Numbered from the stretch's first letter, positions 1 to 6,885 are shown. The stretch is DNA of 26,027 nucleotides from Ruminococcaceae bacterium UBA2656 (GCA_002359465.1 DENA01000016.1:178310-204336); one strand, 5' to 3'. Notes: generated from the sequence alone by a model not told the origin. Translations and numbers: made by a program.

Positions 1-2
1 AC

Positions 3-362
3 TACATCAAATCGATACGGTTAACGAGTGGAAAATCACTCAGGGAAACCGCAAAGGCGATTGGTGTTTCGCCTCAATTTTATAGCGAAGTAGAAAAGGA
101 CAGACGCTGTGCCTTTACCGCCGACCGCTTAGAGAAACTGAAGACTTTTCTCGGGATGGCCGAGGAACAAGCTACCGAGATGTACAACAAGGCGGCAGAA
201 TCACGAAAAAGCAAAGACGTAGTAGTGCCTCAAGATTTTTCAAATTACATCGTCGAGAGGGATTACGCAATGCAAGCACTCCGCGTCGCTAAAGAACTTG
301 GCGCCGATGAACAAGACTGGGAAAAGTTTATCGAGGAGTTAAAAAAGCGCAAGGAGAGATAA
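3..362 (+). CDS. XRE-family HTH regulator, 5'-truncated by the window edge
   Basis: The frame is already open at base 3 and runs to TAA at 360-362, so only the C-terminal part (119 codons) is visible. The first part reads as a helix-turn-helix of the Cro/CI (XRE) type: SLRETAKAIGVS, then SPQFYSEVEKDRR as the recognition helix and the E-x-x-R turn, then a helical LEKL segment. The rest is charged and helical and ends in KKRKER. A start at the ATG of 156 would cut off the HTH, so the upstream part is taken as real. Regulators of this type are typical of phages, integrative elements and toxin-antitoxin loci. A downstream frame is coupled to it by an AAGGAG that lies in its last codons. The family call is from motif only; its operator and partner are unknown. 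Confidence 0.6.
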   Translation, partial: YIKSIRLTSGKSLRETAKAIGVSPQFYSEVEKDRRCAFTADRLEKLKTFLGMAEEQATEMYNKAAESRKSKDVVVPQDFSNYIVERDYAMQALRVAKELGADEQDWEKFIEELKKRKER

Positions 363-365
363 GAC

Positions 366-482
366 GTGGTCGACATTCAATTTAAGTATAACCCGAACAA
401 TGTCCCGCGTGATGTTCAGGAACGGCACCACAACACTGATGCTCAGATCGTCACAAGGTCTATTACAAAACAGGCCGCATAA
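366..482 (+). CDS. 38-codon frame coupled to the XRE gene, probably a truncated partner
   Basis: A GTG at 366 follows AAGGAG (351-356) with a 9-base spacer, and starts three bases after the stop of the regulator. The frame reads VVDIQFKYNPNNVPRD and ends ITKQAA, with its last codons inside the terminator hairpin. XRE regulators of mobile elements are often followed by a coupled partner such as an ImmA/IrrE-type peptidase, but nothing in this short peptide proves such a family. It may be the 5' remnant of a longer gene cut off by a rearrangement that brought the terminator here. No function is proposed. Confidence 0.3.
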   Translation: MVDIQFKYNPNNVPRDVQERHHNTDAQIVTRSITKQAA

Positions 483-515
483 TGGAGCTCAGCTCCAACT
501 ATGCGGCCTGTTTTT
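467..515. terminator. bidirectional intrinsic terminator
   Basis: An inverted repeat with arms AAACAGGCCGCATA and TATGCGGCCTGTTT surrounds an inner palindrome GGAGCTCAGCTCC. It is followed by T5 on the plus strand and TTTT on the minus strand, so it can end both the XRE unit and the minus-strand DJ-1 gene whose stop is at 538. Confidence 0.75.
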
Positions 516-537
516 AGCTTTCAGATGACGATAACCT

Positions 538-1254
538 TTAAACATTAGCCCCGGGACGGTTTTTCAGATAGCCTTCGCGCGCTAATTTGAGGCTCAGGTC
601 AAAGGGGATGGTTTGTCTGGTTATCTCCATCGCTATTGCCGTCAGTTCCGGTCCTGCAAGCTCGGGGCTCCCGGTTTTGAAAGGCGGATGAGGATCGTAT
701 TCCGAATTGAGCTCAGCCAATTTTCCGACTTCCTCGCCGCGCAGAGCGCCAAGCGCAATAAGTGCTGCCTCCATTGAGCCATGCGCTGGGCCAGCCGTAT
801 AGAGATTTCCGTCAACAACGACTTCCCCGCCCAAGACGGGTATGGCCCCAACCTCCTTTAGGGATTCGCCAATATGGAAATTCGTTGTGGCACGTCGGCC
901 CTCAAGAAGACCGGCGGCGCCCAGCACTAAAACGCCGCCGCAAATTCCGATGATCGCAGAAGCTTTTTTTCCCTTTTCTTTGATGAAATCGATGACCTCA
1001 GTATCGCCGATGACTTCCGGTCCTACGGCGCCGACTATCAGCACATCAACATCCGGGCATTTATCAAGGGTGGTCGTGGCAGTCATAGGCCAGTTTGGGA
1101 GTGCCTCAAAAGGCTCAAGAGTTTTCCATACTAGGTGGGTTTCGACATTGGGCGACAAGGCAAACGCAGAATGCGCACCTACAATGTCTATCATAAAGAC
1201 ATCGGGACAAACGAGCGTTGCCACCTTTAGCGTCTTATCAAGGGGTATTAACAT
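538..1254 (-). CDS. DJ-1/PfpI family protein (isonitrile-hydratase-like)
   Basis: This 238-residue protein has the class I glutamine amidotransferase-like fold of the DJ-1/PfpI superfamily. Seen in the sequence are the N-terminal strand KVATLVCPDVFMIDIVGAH, the DVLIVGA strand, and the nucleophile elbow IIGICGGVLVLGAAGLL with its cysteine, followed by EGRRATTNF, which resembles the isonitrile (cyclohexyl-isocyanide) hydratase branch. A strong AAGGAGG lies seven bases before the ATG. Members act as hydratases, glyoxalase or chaperone-like proteins, or have no known reaction; the substrate cannot be read from sequence. It is the first of three DJ-1 superfamily genes in a row on this strand and sits directly downstream of a broken MarR gene that may once have controlled it. 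Confidence 0.8.
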   Translation of the reverse strand: MLIPLDKTLKVATLVCPDVFMIDIVGAHSAFALSPNVETHLVWKTLEPFEALPNWPMTATTTLDKCPDVDVLIVGAVGPEVIGDTEVIDFIKEKGKKASAIIGICGGVLVLGAAGLLEGRRATTNFHIGESLKEVGAIPVLGGEVVVDGNLYTAGPAHGSMEAALIALGALRGEEVGKLAELNSEYDPHPPFKTGSPELAGPELTAIAMEITRQTIPFDLSLKLAREGYLKNRPGANV

Positions 1255-1316
1255 AAATATTCCTCCTTCAATTCGTTATATTTACATAAGTGTTTTAGAT
1301 GTGTAACTTTTCGTTT

Positions 1317-1460
1317 TCAAAAGGGCAAGAACCTACGGCAGCTTTTGCAGCACCCACCCTTTCCCTCTGTGGACATTGTACGCCTTGCTAAGTGTTCAAA
1401 TGCGGAACGGTGCATCAACATTTGAAGCTGTTGCAGTTGTTCGTAGATAGTTTCACTCAT
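1317..1460 (-). pseudogene. MarR-family regulator remnant (N-terminal part, frameshifted)
   Basis: An AAGGAGG at 1469-1475 gives a good start at the ATG of 1460 (MSETIYEQLQQLQMLMHR), which matches the first helix of small MarR-type winged-helix regulators. After about 35 residues the frame changes to a cysteine-rich tail and stops at 1317. In another frame just before the stop the strand reads VLALLK, the expected start of the next MarR helix (GQGRVLALLK in the family), so a frameshift is the simplest reading. Beyond that the similarity ends: the wing and DNA-binding helices are absent before the DJ-1 gene begins at 1254. The family is recognised from memory of its pattern, and the peptide is unlikely to bind DNA. 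Confidence 0.55.
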
Positions 1461-1602
1461 TGTCATAACCTCCTTGTATTTTTTCAAAAGCACACTATAC
1501 GCCTTTTCAACGGTTTTTTGTATATTAGGTGCCATTAACACAGTTTTATTCACTTGTTGCCGGATTCCTATTGTTATGAATGTTCTACAATGATAATAAA
1601 GA

Positions 1603-2607
1603 TTATTTCATCCTATACCCGGAGATCTTTGATTTCGGCAGTGCTCCTGCTTTGGCGGATCCGCTAATGGTATCTACCTCTATTGTGACATCGAATAGCA
1701 GTTTTAGGGGCAGTGGTTTTTTTGTTTTTAAAACCCAGGTTAGCCTTCCATTTGCGATTTTGACCTCTTCTAAGGGAAGTGTATCATCCTCTTGTTTAGC
1801 CAAACCAATTAATTTGCCATTTTCCAACCACAGGTTAAGTTCAACGCACATCTTGCCAATTGGTGTAGAGATGTCAACGAACCATTTTCCTGTTACGTCT
1901 TCCTGTGTCAATTGCATAGCACGCTCAGATAGCATAGGATTTTCTTCGTTATCGGTAGATATGGCAAGCGTTATCGGATTTTCGCCGGTTGCCTTCCATA
2001 CAGTCCCCCTTCGTTCAAATTCAAATAGTTTTTCAACTTCAATTGCAATTGCTGGACCGATTTCCCGTTCAACCATATAGAGTGCAACGTCAAGCCCGGA
2101 GGTTACTCCACCCGATGAAACCAAATCATTATCATCTACAGTGCGGGCCTTTACTGGTATTGCGTCTGTAGTGCTTAACAATCCCATCCCCATGTGGTGT
2201 GTCACCACATGCCTGCCCACCAGCAGCCCAGCCAAAGCCAAGATTAGAGAGCCGCCGCAGACTGTTACGCAAATTATTTCAGGGTCATTTAATGCATCGG
2301 CGAGAAAATCAATCAATTTTGTTTTTGTTGCATTTATGATTTTAGGAATCAGACTGTTGGGAGAGTTTTCATCTGTTGAACCGCAAGCTCCTGGCAAAAC
2401 AATCATTCCCTTTTTTGATAAGTCAATTTCGCCTTCTGCTTGTAACTGCATCCCATTCCCGCTTTGAACCATGCGGCGTCCCTCGGCGGACACAAATTCA
2501 ACAATGATTTCTTTTTTTGAGTACATTGAAGCCGCGGTAAATACCTCATAAGGTGCAATTGCGTCAAGAGGATCGAATCCGTCAAATAAGATGACTTGAA
2601 TATTCAT
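1603..2607 (-). CDS. DJ-1/PfpI domain protein with C-terminal beta-rich domain
   Basis: This 334-residue protein starts at the ATG of 2607 (MNIQVILFDGFDPLDAIAPYE), which has GGAGG ten bases upstream; the frame extends further upstream but without a start signal. Residues 1 to about 195 form a DJ-1/PfpI domain with the elbow VTVCGGSLILALAGLLVGR and the following VVTHH. From about residue 215 a second domain appears, rich in alternating strands (KWFVDISTPIGKM, LNLWLENGKLIGLAKQ, LTWVLKTKKPLPLKLLFDV). It looks like the calycin-like beta-barrel modules often attached to hydrolases. The fusion makes it much longer than usual isonitrile-hydratase-type proteins (about 190-230 residues). No helix-turn-helix is present. 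Substrate unknown. Confidence 0.75.
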   Translation of the reverse strand: MNIQVILFDGFDPLDAIAPYEVFTAASMYSKKEIIVEFVSAEGRRMVQSGNGMQLQAEGEIDLSKKGMIVLPGACGSTDENSPNSLIPKIINATKTKLIDFLADALNDPEIICVTVCGGSLILALAGLLVGRHVVTHHMGMGLLSTTDAIPVKARTVDDNDLVSSGGVTSGLDVALYMVEREIGPAIAIEVEKLFEFERRGTVWKATGENPITLAISTDNEENPMLSERAMQLTQEDVTGKWFVDISTPIGKMCVELNLWLENGKLIGLAKQEDDTLPLEEVKIANGRLTWVLKTKKPLPLKLLFDVTIEVDTISGSAKAGALPKSKISGYRMK

Positions 2608-2649
2608 TTGAAATCTACCTCCATTATTTTTATTGTAGAACGTGCATTT

Positions 2650-2678
2650 ATTATCCCATGAGACAGTTGCATCTACAA
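2650..2678 (-). promoter_or_regulatory. sigma-A-type promoter of the DJ-1 fusion gene
   Basis: Read on the minus strand, TTGTAG and GATAAT are separated by 17 bases. The -10 lies about 43 bases before the chosen ATG, inside the 5' extension of the frame. This supports the start at 2607. Confidence 0.45.
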
Positions 2679-2729
2679 TGTATAAAAAGTCATTGTACAT
2701 CGGTTTTTGGACAAAATTACATTAAAATA

Positions 2730-2772
2730 ACCAATCAAAAATCGGCCTTCTGTAGACCGGTTTTTGATTGGT
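2730..2772 (-). terminator. intrinsic terminator of the GlxA-type gene
   Basis: A long inverted repeat has arms ACCAATCAAAAATCGG and CCGGTTTTTGATTGGT with an 11-base loop. On the minus strand it is followed by TTATTTTAAT. It lies just after the stop of the AraC-type gene at 2793. Confidence 0.7.
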
Positions 2773-2792
2773 ATAAAAGGGCGTTAGTGTAT

Positions 2793-3767
2793 TTATTTAT
2801 GATTGCTGTGCTTGGCTTCTCGCGAGTTTATCGATACACTATAAGTATTACGCCAACCCGTTGGTGTTGTGCCGGTAACTCTGAAAAAGTGTTCTCGGAA
2901 TGCTGCGGCAGACGCGAACCCAGTAGCAGTTGCTATATCTTCAATCGACATATTGGAGGACTCCAAAAAAGCCTGTGCTTGCCGCACTTTTATGGATAGA
3001 AGCCACCGCAAAGGTGTAATGCCTACTTCTTTTTGAAATCTTCGATTCAATGTACGGACACTCATATGAAAGTGCTCAGCGATTTGACCTATACTAAATT
3101 CTTGCTTAATGTGCTCAAGCATCCACATTTGAATGTCTTTCAAATCATCTACCTTTGCTGGTTCGGTATGTTTTAGCAATTGCGATTGCCAGCCCTCGCG
3201 TTCTTGCGGCATAACAATATCCTGCGCTATCTCGGCAGCTACAATTGCTCCATAATCTTTTCTGATCATATGCAGGCAGAGATCCACGCCAGAGGCCACG
3301 CCAGCAGAAGTGAGTATTTGTCCATTATCGATGAAAAGAACATCCGGTTCAACACTAATTTCCGGATAGCGTGAAGCCAAATTATCAACTGCCCGCCAAT
3401 GCGTTGTAGCTTTAAGGCCATTGAGCAAGCCTGCTTCCGCCAGTATAAATGCACCAGCACATATAGATGCAATCCTAACTCCACGGTCAGCAGCATTGCG
3501 TAGGGCATCCAAGATTTCGGGCGGAATAGGATATGAATTATCTTCCGTGCCCGGGACGATAATGGTCTCTGCATCACTGAGCATATTTAGATTATGTGAT
3601 AACTTCAAATCCAGTAAAGTTCCTGTAACAGAATTCATTTTACCACAGATATAGGTCTTATACAGTCTTTCTCCGGCGCGCGATCTTGCTCTGTTAAATA
3701 TGTCAGCAGGAATCGCAAGGTCGAACAGGTTAAAACCATCAAACGCCAAAATAACTACTTTGTGCAT
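2793..3767 (-). CDS. GlxA-family transcriptional regulator (DJ-1/PfpI + AraC HTH)
   Basis: This 324-residue protein has an N-terminal DJ-1/PfpI-like sensor domain (MHKVVILAFDGFNLFDLAIP; elbow RIASICAGAFILAEAGLLNG) and a C-terminal AraC double helix-turn-helix at about 225-315. The HTH includes FSIGQIAEHFHMSVRTLNRR and the second-helix signature MSIEDIATATGFASAAAFRE with the final FFRVTGTTPTGWR. GGAGG at eight bases supports the ATG of 3767 over a TTG further upstream. Members of this family activate or repress catabolic genes in response to small molecules, and the DJ-1 part is thought to bind a ligand rather than act as an enzyme. The two neighbouring DJ-1 genes downstream on the same strand are obvious candidate targets, but no operator could be recognised. 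Confidence 0.88.
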   Translation of the reverse strand: MHKVVILAFDGFNLFDLAIPADIFNRARSRAGERLYKTYICGKMNSVTGTLLDLKLSHNLNMLSDAETIIVPGTEDNSYPIPPEILDALRNAADRGVRIASICAGAFILAEAGLLNGLKATTHWRAVDNLASRYPEISVEPDVLFIDNGQILTSAGVASGVDLCLHMIRKDYGAIVAAEIAQDIVMPQEREGWQSQLLKHTEPAKVDDLKDIQMWMLEHIKQEFSIGQIAEHFHMSVRTLNRRFQKEVGITPLRWLLSIKVRQAQAFLESSNMSIEDIATATGFASAAAFREHFFRVTGTTPTGWRNTYSVSINSREAKHSNHK

Positions 3768-3815
3768 CCTTTCATCCTCCAATCATACCATTATGCAAAA
3801 TAATCCTTAAAAGTT

Positions 3816-3844
3816 ATTATATAGTTAACATATTTGTATCTTAA
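3816..3844 (-). promoter_or_regulatory. possible promoter of the GlxA-type gene
   Basis: Read on the minus strand, TTAAGA and TATAAT are separated by 17 bases. The -10 lies about 50 bases upstream of the start at 3767. The -10 is perfect and the -35 is weak. Confidence 0.4.
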
Positions 3845-4187
3845 GTCTAACTGATAATCTGTAATATTATTTTCATATCCCTTTCTTATTTGTGCCTAAG
3901 TAAGCCGCATCACTGTCCATAGCAGCTTCTTTAGTACTGCGTAATAACTGCATCTTGGGTATAGAATGTCTTCTCTTATTTAAACTAAAAACTCGTAATA
4001 AATTCACCACCTTAATTGGTTGAATTTAAGTGTACCACCTATTATATTAAATATGAAGTACACATTTTTTGTTATATACTAAATAAAATGTAAGCCAGTT
4101 CTTTTAAGTGCCGCTTGCATGGAGTAAATAGGTACTTATATATGCTGGCTTTGCAACTTGACTATTAAGATCAAGGAGTAATGCCGC
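3845..4187. other. AT-rich intergenic stretch, no confident gene
   Basis: No recognised gene lies here. On the minus strand a frame of about 45 codons (4010 to 3873) begins GTG-GTG and ends TNKKGI; it has a ribosome-binding-like AAGGTGGTGA but no well-placed start codon. An imperfect inverted repeat, AAATTCACC (4000-4008) and GGTTGAATTT (4018-4027), could be an operator. The rest is AT-rich and unassigned. Confidence 0.3.
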
Positions 4188-4451
4188 ATGAAGTATATTA
4201 ATGCTTTTTCAGTTCTTCCCGATTATTTAGTTGAAGAACTACAAAAACATGTTCAAAGTAGCTATATATACGTCCCATCGAAAAAAGGCCAGCGTAAAAA
4301 TTGGGGAGAACTTTCTGGTTATAGAGAGAAAATTGAAAAGCGTAATGATAAAATACGCCAAGACTTTGCTTCCGGTATTTCTATTGAAATGTTGGCAGAT
4401 ACCTATTTTCTTTCTGAACATACAATTAAAAAAATTGTTTATAGCAGATAA
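4188..4451 (+). CDS. CD3324-family small HTH protein
   Basis: The 87-residue protein starts at an ATG with AAGGAG nine bases upstream. It begins MKYINAFSVLPDYLVEELQKH, has a central VPSKKGQRKNWGE segment, and ends in a helix-turn-helix-like region (GISIEMLADTYFLSEHTIKKI) followed by VYSR. This layout is that of the short CD3324 family, with a Mor-like HTH, common in Clostridia. The role is unknown; DNA binding is inferred from the HTH only. It stands alone between a long AT-rich spacer and its own terminator, and its base composition is as AT-rich as the resistance-type genes that follow. Confidence 0.7.
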   Translation: MKYINAFSVLPDYLVEELQKHVQSSYIYVPSKKGQRKNWGELSGYREKIEKRNDKIRQDFASGISIEMLADTYFLSEHTIKKIVYSR

Positions 4452-4458
4452 TTTCGGG

Positions 4459-4487
4459 GAGGTCGCCTTTTGTGCGACCTCTCTTTA
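4459..4487 (+). terminator. intrinsic terminator
   Basis: The perfect 8-bp stem GAGGTCGC / GCGACCTC has a 7-base loop and is followed by TCTTTA, just after the CD3324-family gene. The 240 bases from here to the next gene hold no supported feature. Confidence 0.75.
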
Positions 4488-4748
4488 TGTAAAAAATACT
4501 GCTGTAGCGTTTGCTACATTGATATAAAGTCATAGTTATGTTACCATCAATTCAAGAAGATGTAAAAAATCTTATTCAATAGTTTTACACTTTTTATTTA
4601 GAATGCTTGGATTAGTAGATTCTATTGCAGAATATAAATGGCTAAAATTTAAGGTTTGTTATGAAAACTGCCAAACTACAGAAAGATACTTTTTTGTAAT
4701 AAAAAAGAGCTTTAATGTGAAAATTTATTAATGAGGAGGTGCTCTACG

Positions 4749-5270
4749 TTGGGAAGAGCTATATATTTAATCACTGGCGTTATGGCTTCTGGAAAATCAA
4801 CAGTTGCGGGACTGCTTGCCTCGAAAATGGAAAAGGGAGTACACCTGCGTGGTGATGTGTTTCGCCAAATGATTGTATCAGGACGTGCCGATATGTCCGT
4901 GCTGCCATCTGATGAAGCTATCCGACAGCTGCACCTGCGCTATCGCCTATCCGCAGATACGGCAATAACCTATTATAACAACGGATTTTCCGTTGTTTTG
5001 CAGGATAACTACTACGGAGAAGAACTATCCCGAATATTGGATATGTTGACGGACTATCCTGTTCAAATAATAGTACTCTGCCCTAATGTGAAAACTGTAA
5101 AAAAACGTGAAAAAATGCGGGGAAAGATCGGTTATACTGGCTTTACGGTAGAGGCTTTGTATGCGGATTTCATGAAGGAGACTCCAAAAATCGGCTTTTG
5201 GCTGGATACCTCGAAACAGTCCCCAGAACAATCCGTTCAAAAAATTTTGTTACACTTTGGAGAGCAATAG
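4749..5270 (+). CDS. P-loop kinase/phosphotransferase-like ATPase
   Basis: The start is placed at the TTG of 4749 because AGGAGG (4734-4739) lies nine bases before it; the ATG at 4731 overlaps that ribosome binding site. The 173-residue protein opens with a Walker A motif (LITGVMASGKST, residues 8-18), then LRGDVFRQMI with an acidic residue placed as in small-molecule kinases, then SVVLQDNYYGEEL and REKMRGKIGYTG, which could be the lid arginines. The layout resembles chloramphenicol phosphotransferase-like and zeta-like P-loop proteins. A small phosphoryl acceptor is likely but not identified. The nucleotidyltransferase gene begins 15 bases later, so the two form one operon. Confidence 0.65.
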   Translation: MGRAIYLITGVMASGKSTVAGLLASKMEKGVHLRGDVFRQMIVSGRADMSVLPSDEAIRQLHLRYRLSADTAITYYNNGFSVVLQDNYYGEELSRILDMLTDYPVQIIVLCPNVKTVKKREKMRGKIGYTGFTVEALYADFMKETPKIGFWLDTSKQSPEQSVQKILLHFGEQ

Positions 5271-5285
5271 AATGGAGAGAATTAT

Positions 5286-6137
5286 ATGTCTAATAAAGAT
5301 AAAGTAGAAAACATACTTACACAAGTAGTACGCTCCTTTTCCGGAGTTGCCGGTATTGACGCCATTGTTTTAGGTGGTTCCCACGCGACAGGTACTGCAA
5401 ATAATGATTCCGACATAGATATAGGAATTTATTACGACAGGGAGTTGTTCGACCTTTCATTATTCAAGAAAAAAGCTGTCTCACTTGATGATGAACACCG
5501 AAAAAATGTAATAACCAATCCCGGTGAATGGGGACCATGGATCAATGGTGGAGGATGGCTGAATATTGATGGTATTGCTGTGGATATTCTTTTTAGAGAT
5601 TCACGGAAAGTCATCTCTGTGATTGATGACTGTATAGATGGAAAAATCTCAATTGACTATCAATGCGGTCATCCATTTGGATTTGTGAATTCTATTTACA
5701 TGGGTGAAATCGTGTATTGCATAATTTTGAGCAATAATAATAACCTTATCCCGGAACAGAAAAACAGGCTAATAGACTTTCCTGAAAACTACCGGAAGGC
5801 TGCTATAGTAAAGTTCCTATGGGAGTGCGAATTTTCTCAACATTGTGGAAAAAAGGCAATCGTAAAAGGAGATATTCTATACGCTGCTGGTTCCCTGTAT
5901 AGGAGTGCCGTTAGCTTGTTACAAGTTTTATATACAATCAATGGGATGTATATGCTTAATGAAAAAGGCAGTCTGGAGAGGCTTTTAGAACAAAAAGAAG
6001 CATTTATTCCAAAAGATTTTGCAAAAGACATGGAAACAGCTTTGACTGGTTTGAGTAAAGATTCTATTCAAGCCTGCTTTGATAGAATCCAGATACAATA
6101 TAGTGAAATACTTAAACATACATCTGATTGTGAATAA
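5286..6137 (+). CDS. nucleotidyltransferase-domain protein (antibiotic-NTase-like)
   Basis: The 283-residue protein has the polymerase-beta-type nucleotidyltransferase signature: LGGSHATGTANNDSDIDIG at 29-47, with the GG-S helix and the metal-binding pair D43 and D45, and a third acidic residue in GIAVDILF near 100. The C-terminal half is helical, as in DUF4037 and aminoglycoside or lincosamide nucleotidyltransferases. GGAGAG precedes the ATG by six bases. It forms an operon with the P-loop kinase. Family members transfer AMP to antibiotics, proteins or tRNA, so modification of a drug is plausible in this mobile-looking region but not shown. An MNT-type antitoxin is less likely because those are about 100-140 residues. 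Confidence 0.7.
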   Translation: MSNKDKVENILTQVVRSFSGVAGIDAIVLGGSHATGTANNDSDIDIGIYYDRELFDLSLFKKKAVSLDDEHRKNVITNPGEWGPWINGGGWLNIDGIAVDILFRDSRKVISVIDDCIDGKISIDYQCGHPFGFVNSIYMGEIVYCIILSNNNNLIPEQKNRLIDFPENYRKAAIVKFLWECEFSQHCGKKAIVKGDILYAAGSLYRSAVSLLQVLYTINGMYMLNEKGSLERLLEQKEAFIPKDFAKDMETALTGLSKDSIQACFDRIQIQYSEILKHTSDCE

Positions 6138-6286
6138 CTTTTGGTAAAATAAGCTGTTCCAAATATTCTGTTTAGTTTCTTTCAATAAAAGAACTTACTT
6201 CTAATCTTGGCGGAATAACTGCAAATGTTTTTCACGTAAAATCTTAATAACTTTATAGAATGCAACAAACCGAGATGGGAGAATCT

Positions 6287-6433
6287 ATGAAAGAATACAA
6301 CTGGGGGTTATATGCCCTATTTGTCAAAGCATAACACGGATTAAATAAGAAAAATACAGGAATAAAAGGCTTGCCACACAACTTAATCGCTGATATCAAT
6401 AACAACAAAAAAGTTAGTTTGCTTAATAAGTGA
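6287..6433 (+). pseudogene. decayed cysteine-rich KTR-domain gene
   Basis: A start ATG with GGGAG upstream gives MKEYNWGL. After a two-base shift the next frame reads CPICQSITRIK, and after another shift RKNTGIKGLPHN and on to a stop at 6431. In order this follows the plan of the cysteine-rich KTR proteins found next to resistance genes in Tn916-like elements; the intact relative at 8376 reads CPVCNGKTRVQ then FKNTLLKNFP. The second zinc-knuckle pair is lost. This explains the otherwise geneless 370 bases after the nucleotidyltransferase. It was recognised by reading three frames, so it should be confirmed by a profile search. Confidence 0.5.
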
Positions 6434-6440
6434 AAAAGAA

Positions 6441-6474
6441 AAACGCTGCAAAACCGCATTTGTCTGCAACGTTT
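6441..6474 (-). terminator. hairpin after the deleted regulator
   Basis: The arms AAACGCTGCA and TGCAACGTTT pair with one mismatch around a 14-base loop. On the minus strand a run CTTTTTC follows. It is placed to end transcription of the regulator remnant whose stop is at 6506. Confidence 0.45.
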
Positions 6475-6505
6475 CTCATTCCATATTCGGTTGTGTTTTG
6501 GACAT

Positions 6506-6727
6506 TCATTCGTCCTCTGTTTCGACTTTCTGAATCTCTTTTGCCGTGGAGGTAACTATTCGCAATCCTTTATCACTCATGTCATCAAGCTGTCTGCGCT
6601 GCGTGGATTTATCCGTTTCCTTGTCTGGAAAAAAGAATTGGTCTACCGATATTCCTTTTGCCTTTCGCGCTGCCTTTATAGCTTGTCCGAAAGCCTTAAA
6701 ATCGTATTTCTCAACGTGTCGCTTCAT
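6506..6727 (-). pseudogene. Tn916-ORF9-like XRE regulator with the HTH deleted
   Basis: The 73-codon frame begins MKRHVEKYDFKAFGQAIKAA and ends with KSTQRRQLDD...IVTSTAKEIQ, both typical of the XRE regulator that sits opposite the resistance gene in Tn916-like elements (ORF9 type, about 115 residues). Between KAKGIS and VDQFFFPD some 40 residues are missing, which removes nearly the whole helix-turn-helix. The junction falls at an I-S pair present at both ends in the full-length family. A second gap of about four residues occurs at RRQLDD, where relatives read LD-x-LLDD, again consistent with slippage between short repeats. The frame is still open but the product should not bind DNA. The full-length pattern is from memory of the family. 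Confidence 0.6.
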
Positions 6728-6830
6728 TATATTTCACCCTATTACATTTTACTGTTCACCTTTTCTTTTGGATATGATTACACATATCATCTGTTTGAGT
6801 GTAATAGAGCATATCTATTGTTATAGAAGG

Positions 6831-6859
6831 TTGACAATAAATCATTTCTTGTGTATAAT
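6831..6859 (+). promoter_or_regulatory. consensus sigma-A promoter of the efflux operon
   Basis: TTGACA and TATAAT are both perfect and separated by exactly 17 bases. The predicted start is about 6866, about 30 bases before the leader peptide. It drives the attenuator and the Mef-like gene. Confidence 0.9.
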
Positions 6860-6885
6860 TTTATTAATTTTAGAAGATAAAGGAG

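Noticed and set aside
1..540. Direct repeat of the rlmD 3' end as left attachment site
   Set aside because: No stretch resembling the rlmD 3' codons was found by eye near the left edge.
842..1306. 154-codon plus-strand frame opposite the first DJ-1 gene
   Set aside because: It is antisense to a clear family member and has a low-complexity Ser/Thr/Pro composition.
4603..4731. 42-codon frame just before the P-loop kinase (MLGLVDSIAEYKW...)
   Set aside because: No ribosome binding site and no recognisable family; it ends by touching the next gene's SD. It may be debris.
6253..6459. 68-codon hydrophobic minus-strand frame
   Set aside because: It has no SD and is antisense to the decayed KTR gene, which explains the region better.
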